A stretch of 35,487 bases of DNA from assembly GCA_022788205.1 (NCBI GenBank), contig JALEVQ010000022.1, positions 1 to 35,487 of the forward strand. Reading direction: 5' to 3'. The notes under the pieces were generated by a model. It was not told where the DNA came from. It was given only the letters and a program-made list of their open reading frames with translations, and searched no databases. This stretch comes from Robinsoniella sp. (GTDB lineage Bacteria; Bacillota; Clostridia; Lachnospirales; Lachnospiraceae). Shown here piece by piece: positions 24,193 to 32,240 of this stretch (position 1 is its first letter; every line of letters starts with the position of its first letter). Position numbers and translations under genes: made by a program.

Positions 24193-24249
24193 ATTGTTCC
24201 TCCTTCTTAAAATTTTTTGGATTTTGGAGAGAATTTCGAAGATTGACAG

Positions 24250-24300
24250 AAAAAAACGAGACCCACAGGACGGCTCTATTTCGCCGTCCCGTGAGTCTCG
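24250..24300 (-). terminator. Riboswitch expression-platform terminator of mntP
   Basis: Two 18-base arms (24257-24274 and 24283-24300) pair through GC-rich DNA with G-T wobbles, and seven T residues follow on the minus strand (24250-24256). The promoter-side arm contains the 3' strand of the aptamer P1 stem (24289-24293), so terminator and aptamer are mutually exclusive. Mn2+ binding should therefore allow read-through into mntP. Confidence 0.9.
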
Positions 24301-24376
24301 CTATTTCAGAATCTGCCAGATTTTCATCATTTTGTTGACAGATTCACAGTTTTCCCTGCAAGCTACTCCCCCACAG
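24289..24376 (-). ncRNA. yybP-ykoY manganese riboswitch aptamer
   Basis: The minus-strand RNA carries the family hallmark GGGGGAGTAGC at the 5' side and AGCGAGACTCACGG at the 3' side. P1 forms from CTGTG (24372-24376) and CACGG (24289-24293). Inside are a CAG/CTG mini-stem with a GAAA-like loop, the conserved TCAACA segment, and a 7-bp GAATCTG/CAGATTC stem. Known members sense Mn2+ and often precede mntP. Here it is about 100 nt upstream of the mntP start, with its own consensus promoter and a terminator. Confidence 0.93.
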
Positions 24377-24415
24377 ATTTCGGAGAGATCTTTGTTACAA
24401 ATTCTCTTTCAGCAC

Positions 24416-24444
24416 AGAATATCATAACTTTTTTTCTGTGTCAA
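24416..24444 (-). promoter_or_regulatory. Promoter of the mntP riboswitch transcript
   Basis: A perfect TTGACA (24439-24444) and TATTCT (24416-24421) are 17 bases apart on the minus strand. Transcription from about 24409 covers the complete aptamer and terminator. It begins just after the aspA stop. Confidence 0.85.
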
Positions 24445-24481
24445 TTCCCTTTTCCACACTTTTAAAAAGATTTTTTGTGCG

Positions 24482-25939
24482 TCACGGCTCACTTACTATC
24501 TTCTTTAGCAGAAGCTCTTTTCCAGAAATTCCAGGCTCTGTCATCTCCATCGGATTGAGAATCTCATCGAGCTGATCGCTTGTGAGAAGATTTTTTTCGA
24601 GAATCAGAGACCGGATCGATTTTCCTGTCTTGATCGCTTCCTTCGCCACCTCTGCTGCCGTCTGATATCCTACATGTGGACAGATCGCCGTGATAATTCC
24701 CACGCTGTTTTCCACAAGTTCCTTGCATCGTTTTTCATTCGCTGTGATGCCAAGCACACAGTTATCCACAAACGTCTGAACAGCGTACGCCAGCGTGTCG
24801 ATGGACTGAAACAGACAATAGAAAATGATCGGCTCAAATGCGTTGAGTTCAAGCTGTCCCGCCTCAGCTGCCATGGTGATCGTCATGTCATTCCCGATGA
24901 TATTAAACGCCACCTGATTGACCACTTCCGGGATAACCGGGTTGATCTTTCCCGGCATGATCGAAGAACCATTCTGTTTTTCCGGGAGATGAATCTCCCC
25001 CAATCCAGCTCGCGGTCCGGATGACATAAGGCGCAGATCATTTGCAATCTTTGACAGGGTCACTGCGCATGCTTTCACTGCACCGGAAACTGCCACAAAA
25101 GAATCAAGATTTTGTGTCGCATCAATCAGATCAAATGCCTGCACAAAACTCATCCCTGAAATTTCTGAAAGATTCGGGACAACTCTTCTGACATACTGCT
25201 CATCTGCATTCATTCCAGTCCCCACTGCTGTTCCTCCCAAGTTGACCATGCGCATCTCATCCATCGCCTTATCCATACGATTGATATCTCTCATGATCGC
25301 AACAGAGTAAGCGTTGAATTCCTGTCCGAGACGGATCGGAACTGCATCCTGAAGCTGTGTTCTTGCCATCTTGATCACATGATTAAACTCTTCCCCCTTC
25401 TGACGCAATGCCTCATACAGTCTTCTGAGCTCTTTCTGCGCATTCTTTAAAAGGCGAAGGGAGGTCATCTTTCCTGCCGTCGGAATCACATCGTTTGTCG
25501 ACTGTCCATAATTCACATGATCATTCGGATTGACAATCGAATAGTCTCCTTTTTGTCCGCCCAAAATCTCTATCGCACGGTTTGCAATCACTTCATTTGC
25601 ATTCATATTCAGCGATGTACCAGCACCACCTTGAATCGGGTCCACAATAAAAAATTCATGTAGTTTTCCATGTGCAATCTCGTCACATGCCTGCACAATC
25701 GCATTGGCTCTCTTTTTGTCGAGCAGACCAACCTCACAGTTCGTGATGGCACATGCTTTTTTGATATATGCAAGGCTGTTGATAATCTCAGGGTGCATAT
25801 ACAGTCCTGTAATGCGAAAATTCTCTGCCGCTCTCATGGACTGAACGCCATAATATACATCGGACGGTACATCTTTCACCCCTATCGAATCGTTCTCCAG
25901 ACGGTACTCTTTTCCATTTTCACTCTTTTTTTCGATCAT
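24482..25939 (-). CDS. aspA: Aspartate ammonia-lyase
   Basis: A 485-residue class II lyase converting aspartate to fumarate and ammonia, feeding fumarate reduction or amino-acid fermentation. The family signature GSSIMPGKINPVIPE carries the catalytic serine. Other features are GQSTNDVIPTA and RTQLQDAVPIRLGQEF. TGMN, rather than a fumarase-type sequence, points to aspartase. The start at 25939 follows GGGAGG; an ATG 13 codons upstream (MWERR...) with GGAG is a weaker alternative. A divergent LysR regulator and a palindromic operator lie upstream. No terminator was recognised before the mntP promoter. Confidence 0.93.
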   Translation of the reverse strand: MIEKKSENGKEYRLENDSIGVKDVPSDVYYGVQSMRAAENFRITGLYMHPEIINSLAYIKKACAITNCEVGLLDKKRANAIVQACDEIAHGKLHEFFIVDPIQGGAGTSLNMNANEVIANRAIEILGGQKGDYSIVNPNDHVNYGQSTNDVIPTAGKMTSLRLLKNAQKELRRLYEALRQKGEEFNHVIKMARTQLQDAVPIRLGQEFNAYSVAIMRDINRMDKAMDEMRMVNLGGTAVGTGMNADEQYVRRVVPNLSEISGMSFVQAFDLIDATQNLDSFVAVSGAVKACAVTLSKIANDLRLMSSGPRAGLGEIHLPEKQNGSSIMPGKINPVIPEVVNQVAFNIIGNDMTITMAAEAGQLELNAFEPIIFYCLFQSIDTLAYAVQTFVDNCVLGITANEKRCKELVENSVGIITAICPHVGYQTAAEVAKEAIKTGKSIRSLILEKNLLTSDQLDEILNPMEMTEPGISGKELLLKKIVSEP

Positions 25940-26055
25940 ATTTTCCTCCCAAGCCCTCTCTTTTCGTCTTTCCCACATGGCGGCTCTCCTCTGCGCCGCA
26001 TATCTGTGCTCTTCTTTTTTCTCTTTTTTCGTTCTATTTTTGCTTTTGCTTGTTC

Positions 26056-26084
26056 TTGACTCTATTATACAAAAGGAATATAGT
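26056..26084 (+). promoter_or_regulatory. Promoter of the LysR regulator gene
   Basis: TTGACT (26056-26061) and TATAGT (26079-26084) are 17 bases apart on the plus strand. It overlaps the divergent aspA promoter, and the palindrome at 26116-26131 lies just downstream of its start, which fits autorepression. Confidence 0.6.
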
Positions 26085-26092
26085 ATAATCAA
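26064..26092 (-). promoter_or_regulatory. Promoter of aspA
   Basis: On the minus strand TTGATT (26087-26092) and a perfect TATAAT (26064-26069) are 17 bases apart. The predicted start is near 26057, leaving a leader of about 118 nt before the chosen aspA ATG. Confidence 0.8.
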
Positions 26093-26115
26093 ATACCAAT
26101 GTTTTTATAAGAGTT

Positions 26116-26131
26116 ATAACTTTAAAGTTAT
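26116..26131. promoter_or_regulatory. Perfect 16-bp palindrome, putative LysR operator
   Basis: ATAACTTTAAAGTTAT is its own reverse complement. Its centre is about 66 bases upstream of the predicted aspA start, the classic location of a LysR-type activator's recognition site, and downstream of the regulator's own start. Confidence 0.75.
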
Positions 26132-26196
26132 CATTCAAGCAGAGCACAGTGAAAAAGGAAACTAAAAATGAATCGAAAGTAAAGGGGGATTTATCC

Positions 26197-27132
26197 TTGT
26201 TCGAAGGAAAAGAATATATCTACGAAGTTTATAAAGAAAAAAGTTTCTCGAAAGCCGCCAAAAATCTCTATATTTCCCAGCCTTCTCTGAGCGCTTCTGT
26301 GCGCCGGATTGAGCAAAAATTGGGGAGTCCTATTTTTGACCGCAGCTCCTCGCCGATCCAGCTGACAGAATGTGGCGCTGCGTACCTCAAAGCTGCCCAG
26401 CAAATCATGGAAATCGAGCGCAGTTTTGAAGACTATCTCAATAATCTCCAAAATCTTCAGACTGGCTCGCTTTCCATCGGCGGCAGTTCGCTTTTTGCCT
26501 CCTATGTTCTGCCGCCTCTGATCGCAAAATTCACCAGGCGATATCCGCTCATCACCATCGATCTCGCGGAAGAAAACACTGCCAGTCTCGAGCGCCATCT
26601 CCTCGATGGTTCTCTCGATCTCATTATCGACAATTTTCAATTTGATGCTGAGCTCTTTGATAAGCACTTTTATCGCCCGGAGCACCTGCTCGCCGCCGTC
26701 CCGACCGCTTTTTCCATCAACCAGAAATTATCCGCATTTGCACTCGATCCCACCTCGATCTTATCGGGCACATATCTCGATGATTCTACCCCGTGTGTGC
26801 CGTTTCAGCTTTTCCGCGACGAGCCTTTTTTGTTTCTGAAACCTGAAAACGACACCATGCAGCGCGGCATGAAAATCTGTAAGAAATATGGCTTTCAGCC
26901 TCACATTCTTCTGCATTTGGATCAACAGATCACCGCCTACAATATCGCATGTTCCGGCATGGGAATCTGCTTTGTGAGTGACACCTTAATCTGTGCGACC
27001 TCACCCCATCCAAATGTGATCTACTACAAACTCGATTTCGAGGAGAGTGTCAGAAAAATCTATTTCTATCACAAAAAAAATCGTTATCTCTCCTTTGCCA
27101 TGAAAGAATTTTTAGAGATGAGCTGTCTGTAG
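26197..27132 (+). CDS. LysR-family transcriptional regulator, divergent from aspA
   Basis: A 311-residue regulator and the only plus-strand gene in the window. The N-terminal winged helix-turn-helix (about residues 5-62) includes SFSKAAKNLYISQPSLSASVRRIEQKLG. The C-terminal periplasmic-binding-like effector domain starts near GSLSIGGSS. The TTG at 26197 is preferred as start because AAAGGGGG lies 8 bases upstream; the alternative GTG at 26149 lacks such a site. It probably controls aspA through the palindrome in the shared promoter region. Its end converges on the HAD phosphatase gene with a 7-base gap. Confidence 0.88.
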   Translation: MFEGKEYIYEVYKEKSFSKAAKNLYISQPSLSASVRRIEQKLGSPIFDRSSSPIQLTECGAAYLKAAQQIMEIERSFEDYLNNLQNLQTGSLSIGGSSLFASYVLPPLIAKFTRRYPLITIDLAEENTASLERHLLDGSLDLIIDNFQFDAELFDKHFYRPEHLLAAVPTAFSINQKLSAFALDPTSILSGTYLDDSTPCVPFQLFRDEPFLFLKPENDTMQRGMKICKKYGFQPHILLHLDQQITAYNIACSGMGICFVSDTLICATSPHPNVIYYKLDFEESVRKIYFYHKKNRYLSFAMKEFLEMSCL

Positions 27133-27139
27133 AGCAAGC

Positions 27140-27934
27140 TTAAATCAGCCCGCATTGATTCAAAATAAAGGAAATCCCGTCTTCCATCACTTTTTTGGTC
27201 TGGTAGCGGCACACTTCTTTGACTTGTCTCGGTGCTTCGCCCATGGCAATGCTGTTTGGCACTGCGCGAAGCATCGTCAGGTCATTTGTGCTGTCTCCGA
27301 TCGCATAACAGTTTTCGGGCAAAATCCCCAGATATTTTCTCAAATATTCCATCCCTGTCGCTTTGGAGTATCCCTTCGGGACAATCTCCATCATCCCATG
27401 CTCTCTCTTGATACAAAAAAAATGTTCCTCCAGCCAGCAAAGTGCTTCTTCTTTTTGGCTTTCCTCTGAAAAATAGAGACAAAATTTGTCAAAATTCAGA
27501 TTTGCCTCTTCAAGATCACACGGTATTTCTTTCGCCACACTGCCCATCGAGCGGTAAATTTTCATAACTCTCTCGTCCGTGAAACCTGCGTTGGTATCGA
27601 AATAGATGCACTCATATCCCTCAAAAAAAGCTGGAATCTTCCAATCTCGGAATCGCTCCACCGTCTCTTTGCACAGCTCTCGCGAAAGCCGGTTCTGAAA
27701 CAGCCACTCTCCACGATAAAGCAGATACGTCCCACATCCGCAGATATACGCATCAAATCCAAGCTCCTTGATCGACTCATCGATCGTGACCCATGTTCTC
27801 CCTGTGTTGACCGCCGCGATATGTCCTTTTTCTTTCATCCTGCGGATTGCCTCTTTTGTACTTTCTGGAATGATATGCGTCTCATTGTCCACAATCGTGC
27901 CATCGATGTCAAAAAATACCAGTTTTCTCTCCAT
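27140..27934 (-). CDS. Cof-type HAD-IIB phosphatase
   Basis: A 264-residue hydrolase with motif I FFDIDGTIVD (Asp9, Asp11), NTGR as motif II, an inserted cap domain in the middle third, KGYSKATGM with the motif III lysine, and GDSTNDLTML as motif IV. Cof-type enzymes dephosphorylate sugar phosphates, nucleotides or flavin intermediates; the substrate is unknown. The start at 27934 follows AGGAG. It is last in the udp-deoB-deoC cluster, 52 bases after the HD-HAD gene, so a role in clearing phosphosugars from nucleoside breakdown is plausible. Confidence 0.9.
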   Translation of the reverse strand: MERKLVFFDIDGTIVDNETHIIPESTKEAIRRMKEKGHIAAVNTGRTWVTIDESIKELGFDAYICGCGTYLLYRGEWLFQNRLSRELCKETVERFRDWKIPAFFEGYECIYFDTNAGFTDERVMKIYRSMGSVAKEIPCDLEEANLNFDKFCLYFSEESQKEEALCWLEEHFFCIKREHGMMEIVPKGYSKATGMEYLRKYLGILPENCYAIGDSTNDLTMLRAVPNSIAMGEAPRQVKEVCRYQTKKVMEDGISFILNQCGLI

Positions 27935-27986
27935 ATTCTCTTCTCCTATGTCAAATTTCCTTGATTCCAAACTATTTTTCTGAGAT

Positions 27987-29441
27987 TTATGACTGACCTT
28001 CTCCTGCCCCTAAATGCTCTATATAGATTTTCACCTCAGACAGGCTATCTAGTTTTGCCTCCAGATCTCCCTCAATCTCTGGCAAATCTCGTATCATATC
28101 GGGCACCATGATGGTTCTCATGCCCGCTGCCATTGCTGCCTTCAGACCATTCTCCGAATCCTCCAGTGCAATTGCTTCCTGTGGTGCCACATGCAGCGCC
28201 TCACACACTTTTTCATAAATTTCAGGATCTGGCTTAGAATGCTCTACCATATTTCCACAGACGAGCGCATCGAGATACGGCAAGGCGCCGCCCTGTGACA
28301 GTTTATATCTCGCATCTCTCTCACTTGAAGAAGTTGCGACCGCAATCGGTATCTTTTTCTCTCTCAAAAAACCAAGCAGCTCCTCTAATCCTAGCTTTAC
28401 AGGAATCCCTTTTTCCGCGAATTCTTCTTCCACAAGTTTTTTATACTTTTCTTTAAAAAGATCATACGGGAATTCCGGTCCGATCGTCTCTGCAAAATAC
28501 TGTCTTGTCCTTGCGGTATTCATGCCAAGCGTATGGTAGCTGTGCTCCCCAAAATGTTGATATCCCATCTCATCGCCAACCTTCTCCCATGCCCTCTGGA
28601 TGACGCGTTCTGAGTCAAACATCACCCCGTCCATGTCAAAGACAACCGCCCTGCAAGTCTTTCGCATTGCGGGCGGCAAATTTCGCCTCACATAAGCATT
28701 GCAGACAGCCCGGATCTCTTCCATTCTTTTTTTCGTCTGGGGATTCGTGTAAGCGATTCTGCCTATATTTTTGTCAATGTACCGGTGTTCCTCCAGAAAC
28801 TGAAAGCTCGCCGGAAAATTCAGATCGAAAATAAAAGCCAGATACGACACCCAGCGGTCCATATTCGTCTTTCTCGTCGAAGACAAAATAATCTGTTCCT
28901 CTCTGATATCCTCCAAAATGCAGTCACTGATCTCCTCCTGTGCAAATACCTTCTCAGAACAGTCAAACAGCGTTTCTATCTTCTCCGTCTCCTTGACACG
29001 GAAATTGTCGAGCTTATCTGCATCCCGCACGATCTGGCAGTGCAGTCTCTGTCTCGGGGTCAGATTCTGTGGCAGCTGATATGCCGAGTGATAAGCGATC
29101 GCCTTTGCTATGACGTCATCATACGTCTTTTCTCTCACAAAATCTCGGATTTTCCCATCCTCAAATAAAACCTTCACGCCAAATTTCGCGTGATCAAACT
29201 TCTGATCATCAAAACTTTGAAATGTTTTGAGCTGTTCGAAGCGTCCGATATCGTGCAGAAGTGCAATCAAAAGAGCCAGTTGTGTATCCTCCTGGCTCAT
29301 TCCTTCTTTTTCACAGATATACCTGGCCGCATCCAGAACAGCAAATGTGTGTACTTTTTTCAGATGGATCTTTTCATCTTCTGCATCATAATTCTTCAAA
29401 TAAAGATCAAATTGTTTCTTTGCATATTCCAGATTTATCAT
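27987..29441 (-). CDS. HD-domain and HAD-domain fusion protein
   Basis: A 484-residue two-domain protein. Residues about 20-160 form an HD phosphohydrolase: His31, the HD pair at 63-64 (LLHDIGRFEQ), His118 and Asp141 (RDADKLDNF). Residues 263-475 form a beta-phosphoglucomutase-like HAD phosphatase: FDMDGVMFD (Asp269, Asp271), TSSS near 370, KPDP with Lys403, and EDSENG near 427. A helical linker covers about 195-260. The ATG has GGAGG close before it. Its place after deoC suggests nucleotide or sugar-phosphate cleanup, but both substrates are unknown. The fusion looks genuine: one frame with no internal start signal that I noticed. Confidence 0.88.
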   Translation of the reverse strand: MINLEYAKKQFDLYLKNYDAEDEKIHLKKVHTFAVLDAARYICEKEGMSQEDTQLALLIALLHDIGRFEQLKTFQSFDDQKFDHAKFGVKVLFEDGKIRDFVREKTYDDVIAKAIAYHSAYQLPQNLTPRQRLHCQIVRDADKLDNFRVKETEKIETLFDCSEKVFAQEEISDCILEDIREEQIILSSTRKTNMDRWVSYLAFIFDLNFPASFQFLEEHRYIDKNIGRIAYTNPQTKKRMEEIRAVCNAYVRRNLPPAMRKTCRAVVFDMDGVMFDSERVIQRAWEKVGDEMGYQHFGEHSYHTLGMNTARTRQYFAETIGPEFPYDLFKEKYKKLVEEEFAEKGIPVKLGLEELLGFLREKKIPIAVATSSSERDARYKLSQGGALPYLDALVCGNMVEHSKPDPEIYEKVCEALHVAPQEAIALEDSENGLKAAMAAGMRTIMVPDMIRDLPEIEGDLEAKLDSLSEVKIYIEHLGAGEGQS

Positions 29442-29489
29442 CGTTTCCTCCAGCGGTGACGGACACCGTAATTTTTTCTCTGACCTTTC

Positions 29490-30128
29490 TCACAGGGCAA
29501 TCAGACGACTTGTTCCGAGGCGTTCTGCGCCCAGCTTTAAAAAGGTCTCGGCATCCTCAAGAGAGGAGATTCCACCTGCCGCCTTTACCTTCACATTCTC
29601 TCCCACATATTTTCTCAAAAGCGCCACATCCTCAAAGGTCGCACCGCCCGTGGAAAATCCTGTCGAAGTTTTAATGTAATCTGCGCCTGATTCTGTCACC
29701 ACTTCACACATTCTGATCTTTTCCTCTTCGGTCAGAAGGCACGTCTCAATGATCACCTTTAACAGTTTTCCCACACACGCTTCCCTAACCTTTTTGATCT
29801 CCTCAAGGACTTCTCCGTACTGTCCCTCTTTCACCATCCCTACATTGATCACCATGTCAATCTCATCGGCTCCATTTTCCACCGCATCCTCGGTCTCTGC
29901 CACCTTTGCCTTCGTCGTCATGTAGCCGTTCGGGAACCCAATCACCGTACAGATTGGCAGTTTGTCTGCGACATATTCTTTTGCACGCTTCACAAAACAC
30001 GGTGGAATGCACACGGATGCCGTGTGATATTTCATCCCCTCATCACAGATTTTTCTGATCTGTTCCCATGTCGCTGTCTGCTTCAGCAGCGTGTGATCCA
30101 CGTATTTTAAAATCTCCTGTTTTTCCAT
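29490..30128 (-). CDS. deoC: Deoxyribose-phosphate aldolase
   Basis: A 212-residue class I aldolase splitting 2-deoxyribose-5-phosphate into acetaldehyde and glyceraldehyde-3-phosphate. The TIM barrel opens with VDHTLLK. The Schiff-base Lys153 is in YIKTSTGFS, the proton-relay Lys182 in KVKAAGGIS, and Asp91 in [10 protein letters not shown]. The length is that of the short bacterial form. GGAG lies before the ATG. It is 22 bases after deoB in the nucleoside operon. Confidence 0.97.
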   Translation of the reverse strand: MEKQEILKYVDHTLLKQTATWEQIRKICDEGMKYHTASVCIPPCFVKRAKEYVADKLPICTVIGFPNGYMTTKAKVAETEDAVENGADEIDMVINVGMVKEGQYGEVLEEIKKVREACVGKLLKVIIETCLLTEEEKIRMCEVVTESGADYIKTSTGFSTGGATFEDVALLRKYVGENVKVKAAGGISSLEDAETFLKLGAERLGTSRLIAL

Positions 30129-30150
30129 TATCCTGCTCCATTCAAAACTT

Positions 30151-31335
30151 TTATTTTATCTTCTCTAAAAGGGAAGTTCCGATTGTCCCCTGCGGCATTT
30201 CAACGCCAAAATTGTCGGCGATTGTCGCGCCAATCACAGCAAAACTATCCTGTTCAGGCAGTGCTTCTCCTTCCTGCATCGAAGGGGAATAAGCGAGAAA
30301 GAATACCTTTTCCCTCGTGTGGTCAGTCCCCGTGTGTGTCGGGTCATTGCCATGATCTGCCGTCAGAATTACAAGATCCTCTTCTCTCAGCACAGAGAGC
30401 AGCTCTCCTAATTTCTCATCAAATTTTTCAATCTCTTTCGCATAGCCTTCTGGGTCTCTTCTGTGCCCCCAAAGTGCATCAAAATCGACAAGATTTGTAA
30501 AGCATAACCCACAGAAATCACTATTTGCAATCTCAATCGTCTGTTCCATACCGTGGACAGAACTCTCGGAATGGTATGCTTTTGTGATACCTTCCCCGAC
30601 AAAAATGTCCTGAATCTTTCCAACTGAAATCACATCAAATCCATGATCTTTGAGCGCATTTAAGACAGTTTTTCCGGATGGCTTCAAGGCATAATCATGG
30701 CGATTTGCTGTTCTTTTAAACTCACCTTTTTTTCTTCCCACATACGGTCTGGCAATCACACGACCGACCTTCCACTCTTCTTTCATCGTCAACTCTCGCG
30801 CGATCTCACAGTAGTGATACAGTGTCGAAAGTCCCATCGTCTCCTCATTTCCACAGATCTGCAGCACAGAATCAGCAGACGTATAGACGATCAGAGCTCC
30901 CGTTTTCAGTTCTTCCTCACCCAACTCTTCCAAAATCTCCGTCCCGCTGGCACTTTTATTTCCAATCACTTTTCTCCCAGTTCTCTTTTCCAGCTCCTCG
31001 ATCAATTCTTTCGGGAATCCTGTCTGCGTGAAAGTCTGAAACGGCTTCGTCGTCTTCAGCCCCATCATCTCCCAGTGACCTGTCATCGTGTCTTTCCCGT
31101 TGCTCGCCTCTTTGAGAACCGCATATTTCCCGAGCGGTTTTTCCACCGGAGATATATTTTTAAGCGGATGGAGATTCGCAATCCCAAGCTTTTGCAGATT
31201 CGGGATATTCAGTCCGCCTCTTTTCTCAGCGATATGTCCAAACGTATCGGTCCCCGCATCACCGTACTGTTCTGCGTCCGGCATTGCTCCGATTCCAAGA
31301 GAATCCAGCACAATCGTAAAAATTCTTCGATACAT
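30151..31335 (-). CDS. deoB: Phosphopentomutase
   Basis: A 394-residue alkaline-phosphatase-fold enzyme moving phosphate between C1 and C5 of ribose or deoxyribose. Metal-site sequences are [12 protein letters not shown] at the N-terminus and [19 protein letters not shown] near the C-terminus, and NKSASGTEI is the family phosphate site. The ATG at 31335 has AGGAGG 7 bases away, and its last base overlaps the udp stop codon, so the pair is translationally coupled. The adjacent GTG is too close to the binding site. Confidence 0.97.
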   Translation of the reverse strand: MYRRIFTIVLDSLGIGAMPDAEQYGDAGTDTFGHIAEKRGGLNIPNLQKLGIANLHPLKNISPVEKPLGKYAVLKEASNGKDTMTGHWEMMGLKTTKPFQTFTQTGFPKELIEELEKRTGRKVIGNKSASGTEILEELGEEELKTGALIVYTSADSVLQICGNEETMGLSTLYHYCEIARELTMKEEWKVGRVIARPYVGRKKGEFKRTANRHDYALKPSGKTVLNALKDHGFDVISVGKIQDIFVGEGITKAYHSESSVHGMEQTIEIANSDFCGLCFTNLVDFDALWGHRRDPEGYAKEIEKFDEKLGELLSVLREEDLVILTADHGNDPTHTGTDHTREKVFFLAYSPSMQEGEALPEQDSFAVIGATIADNFGVEMPQGTIGTSLLEKIK

Positions 31336-32132
31336 CACACTTCCTCCTGATTTTCTGCCACTTTTTTGTCCTGTCGGATCAAAATTTTCATTGCCTCCAC
31401 CGCCGTCTTGATGGCCGCCTCCGTATCATACCGGATCGGATTGTCAAGTCCTGCCTTCTCTCTCTCCTGATTTCCCATCACCAGGAAATCTGCACCGACA
31501 CGGACTCCAAGAGATGCACCCACAATAAACAGCGCTGCACCCTCCATCTCCGACGCTTTGCATCCCATCTTAAGCCACGCCTGCCATTTTTGCTGCAGTT
31601 CATATCCGACCGGCTTCGATGACGGATCATGCTGCCCAAAGAAAGAATCTTTTGACTGCACCACGCCCATGTGAAAAGGATATCCCAAATCTTTTACTGC
31701 CTGTCGCAGCGCAGCTGCAACCTCAAAATCTGCGACCGCCGGATACTCAATCGGTGCATATTCCCTGCTCGTCCCTTCCATTCGGATCGCGCCTGTGGCA
31801 ATGACCAGATCACCGCCTTTTACTTTCAGATCCATACCGCCGCAGGTTCCGACGCGGATAAACGTGTGTGCCCCGCACTGGACCAGCTCCTCCAGTGCAA
31901 TTGCCGCTGAAGGTCCACCGATTCCAGTCGAAGTCACGCTGACCTTCTCTCCCTCCAGGTATCCTGTATATGTCACAAATTCGCGGTGATCCGCCACAAA
32001 TTTCGCATCGTCAAAATAAGCTGCGATCTTTTGGCACCGCTTAGGATCCCCCGGCAAAATCACATATTTCCCGACATCCCCTTCCCGAATCTGCAAATGA
32101 TACTGAAGTCCAACTTCCCCAGAATAGTTCAT
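31335..32132 (-). CDS. udp: Uridine phosphorylase-type nucleoside phosphorylase
   Basis: A 265-residue nucleoside phosphorylase of the NP-I family. Recalled E. coli Udp aligns along its length: [13 protein letters not shown] for phosphate, the HREF motif, [16 protein letters not shown], and [10 protein letters not shown] for ribose. A segment around [10 protein letters not shown] replaces the E. coli DTFYPGQ loop, so uridine versus other nucleosides is not settled. The start at 32132 follows GAGGG/GAGAGG; a longer frame starts inside the leader hairpin. It is first in the udp-deoB-deoC-HD/HAD-Cof cluster. Confidence 0.92.
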   Translation of the reverse strand: MNYSGEVGLQYHLQIREGDVGKYVILPGDPKRCQKIAAYFDDAKFVADHREFVTYTGYLEGEKVSVTSTGIGGPSAAIALEELVQCGAHTFIRVGTCGGMDLKVKGGDLVIATGAIRMEGTSREYAPIEYPAVADFEVAAALRQAVKDLGYPFHMGVVQSKDSFFGQHDPSSKPVGYELQQKWQAWLKMGCKASEMEGAALFIVGASLGVRVGADFLVMGNQEREKAGLDNPIRYDTEAAIKTAVEAMKILIRQDKKVAENQEEV

Positions 32133-32159
32133 CCTCTCACCCTCTCTTTCTTTTTTCCC

Positions 32160-32192
32160 GCCATACATCATGCGTGGGCTTCGCTCTATGGC
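32160..32192 (-). promoter_or_regulatory. Hairpin in the udp leader
   Basis: On the minus strand GCCATA (32187-32192) pairs perfectly with TATGGC (32160-32165) around a 21-base loop that can form inner GC pairs. It lies between the promoter and the udp ribosome binding site. It has no T-run and matches no riboswitch I know. Confidence 0.45.
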
Positions 32193-32205
32193 AGTATTTA
32201 TTACC

Positions 32206-32223
32206 TACGCGGACATTATAGCA
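32206..32223 (-). promoter_or_regulatory. Extended -10 promoter of the udp operon; 15-bp copy shared with ispG
   Basis: On the minus strand it reads TGCTATAATGTCCGCGTA: TGnTATAAT at 32215-32223, then GTCCGCGTA. TATAATGTCCGCGTA is identical to the ispG promoter copy at 12246-12260. No good -35 is visible. The expected leader is about 75 nt. Confidence 0.7.
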
Positions 32224-32240
32224 TAAATCTCTCTGTCCAT

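Noticed and set aside
25940-26092. 51-codon N-terminal extension of aspartase
   Set aside because: Part of it runs upstream of the predicted RNA start near 26057, and GGGAGG marks the internal ATG. The intermediate ATG (MWERR) is a weaker possibility.
27133-27139. Bidirectional terminator between the convergent lysR and Cof-phosphatase genes
   Set aside because: The gap is 7 bases and I see no hairpin with a T-run around it.
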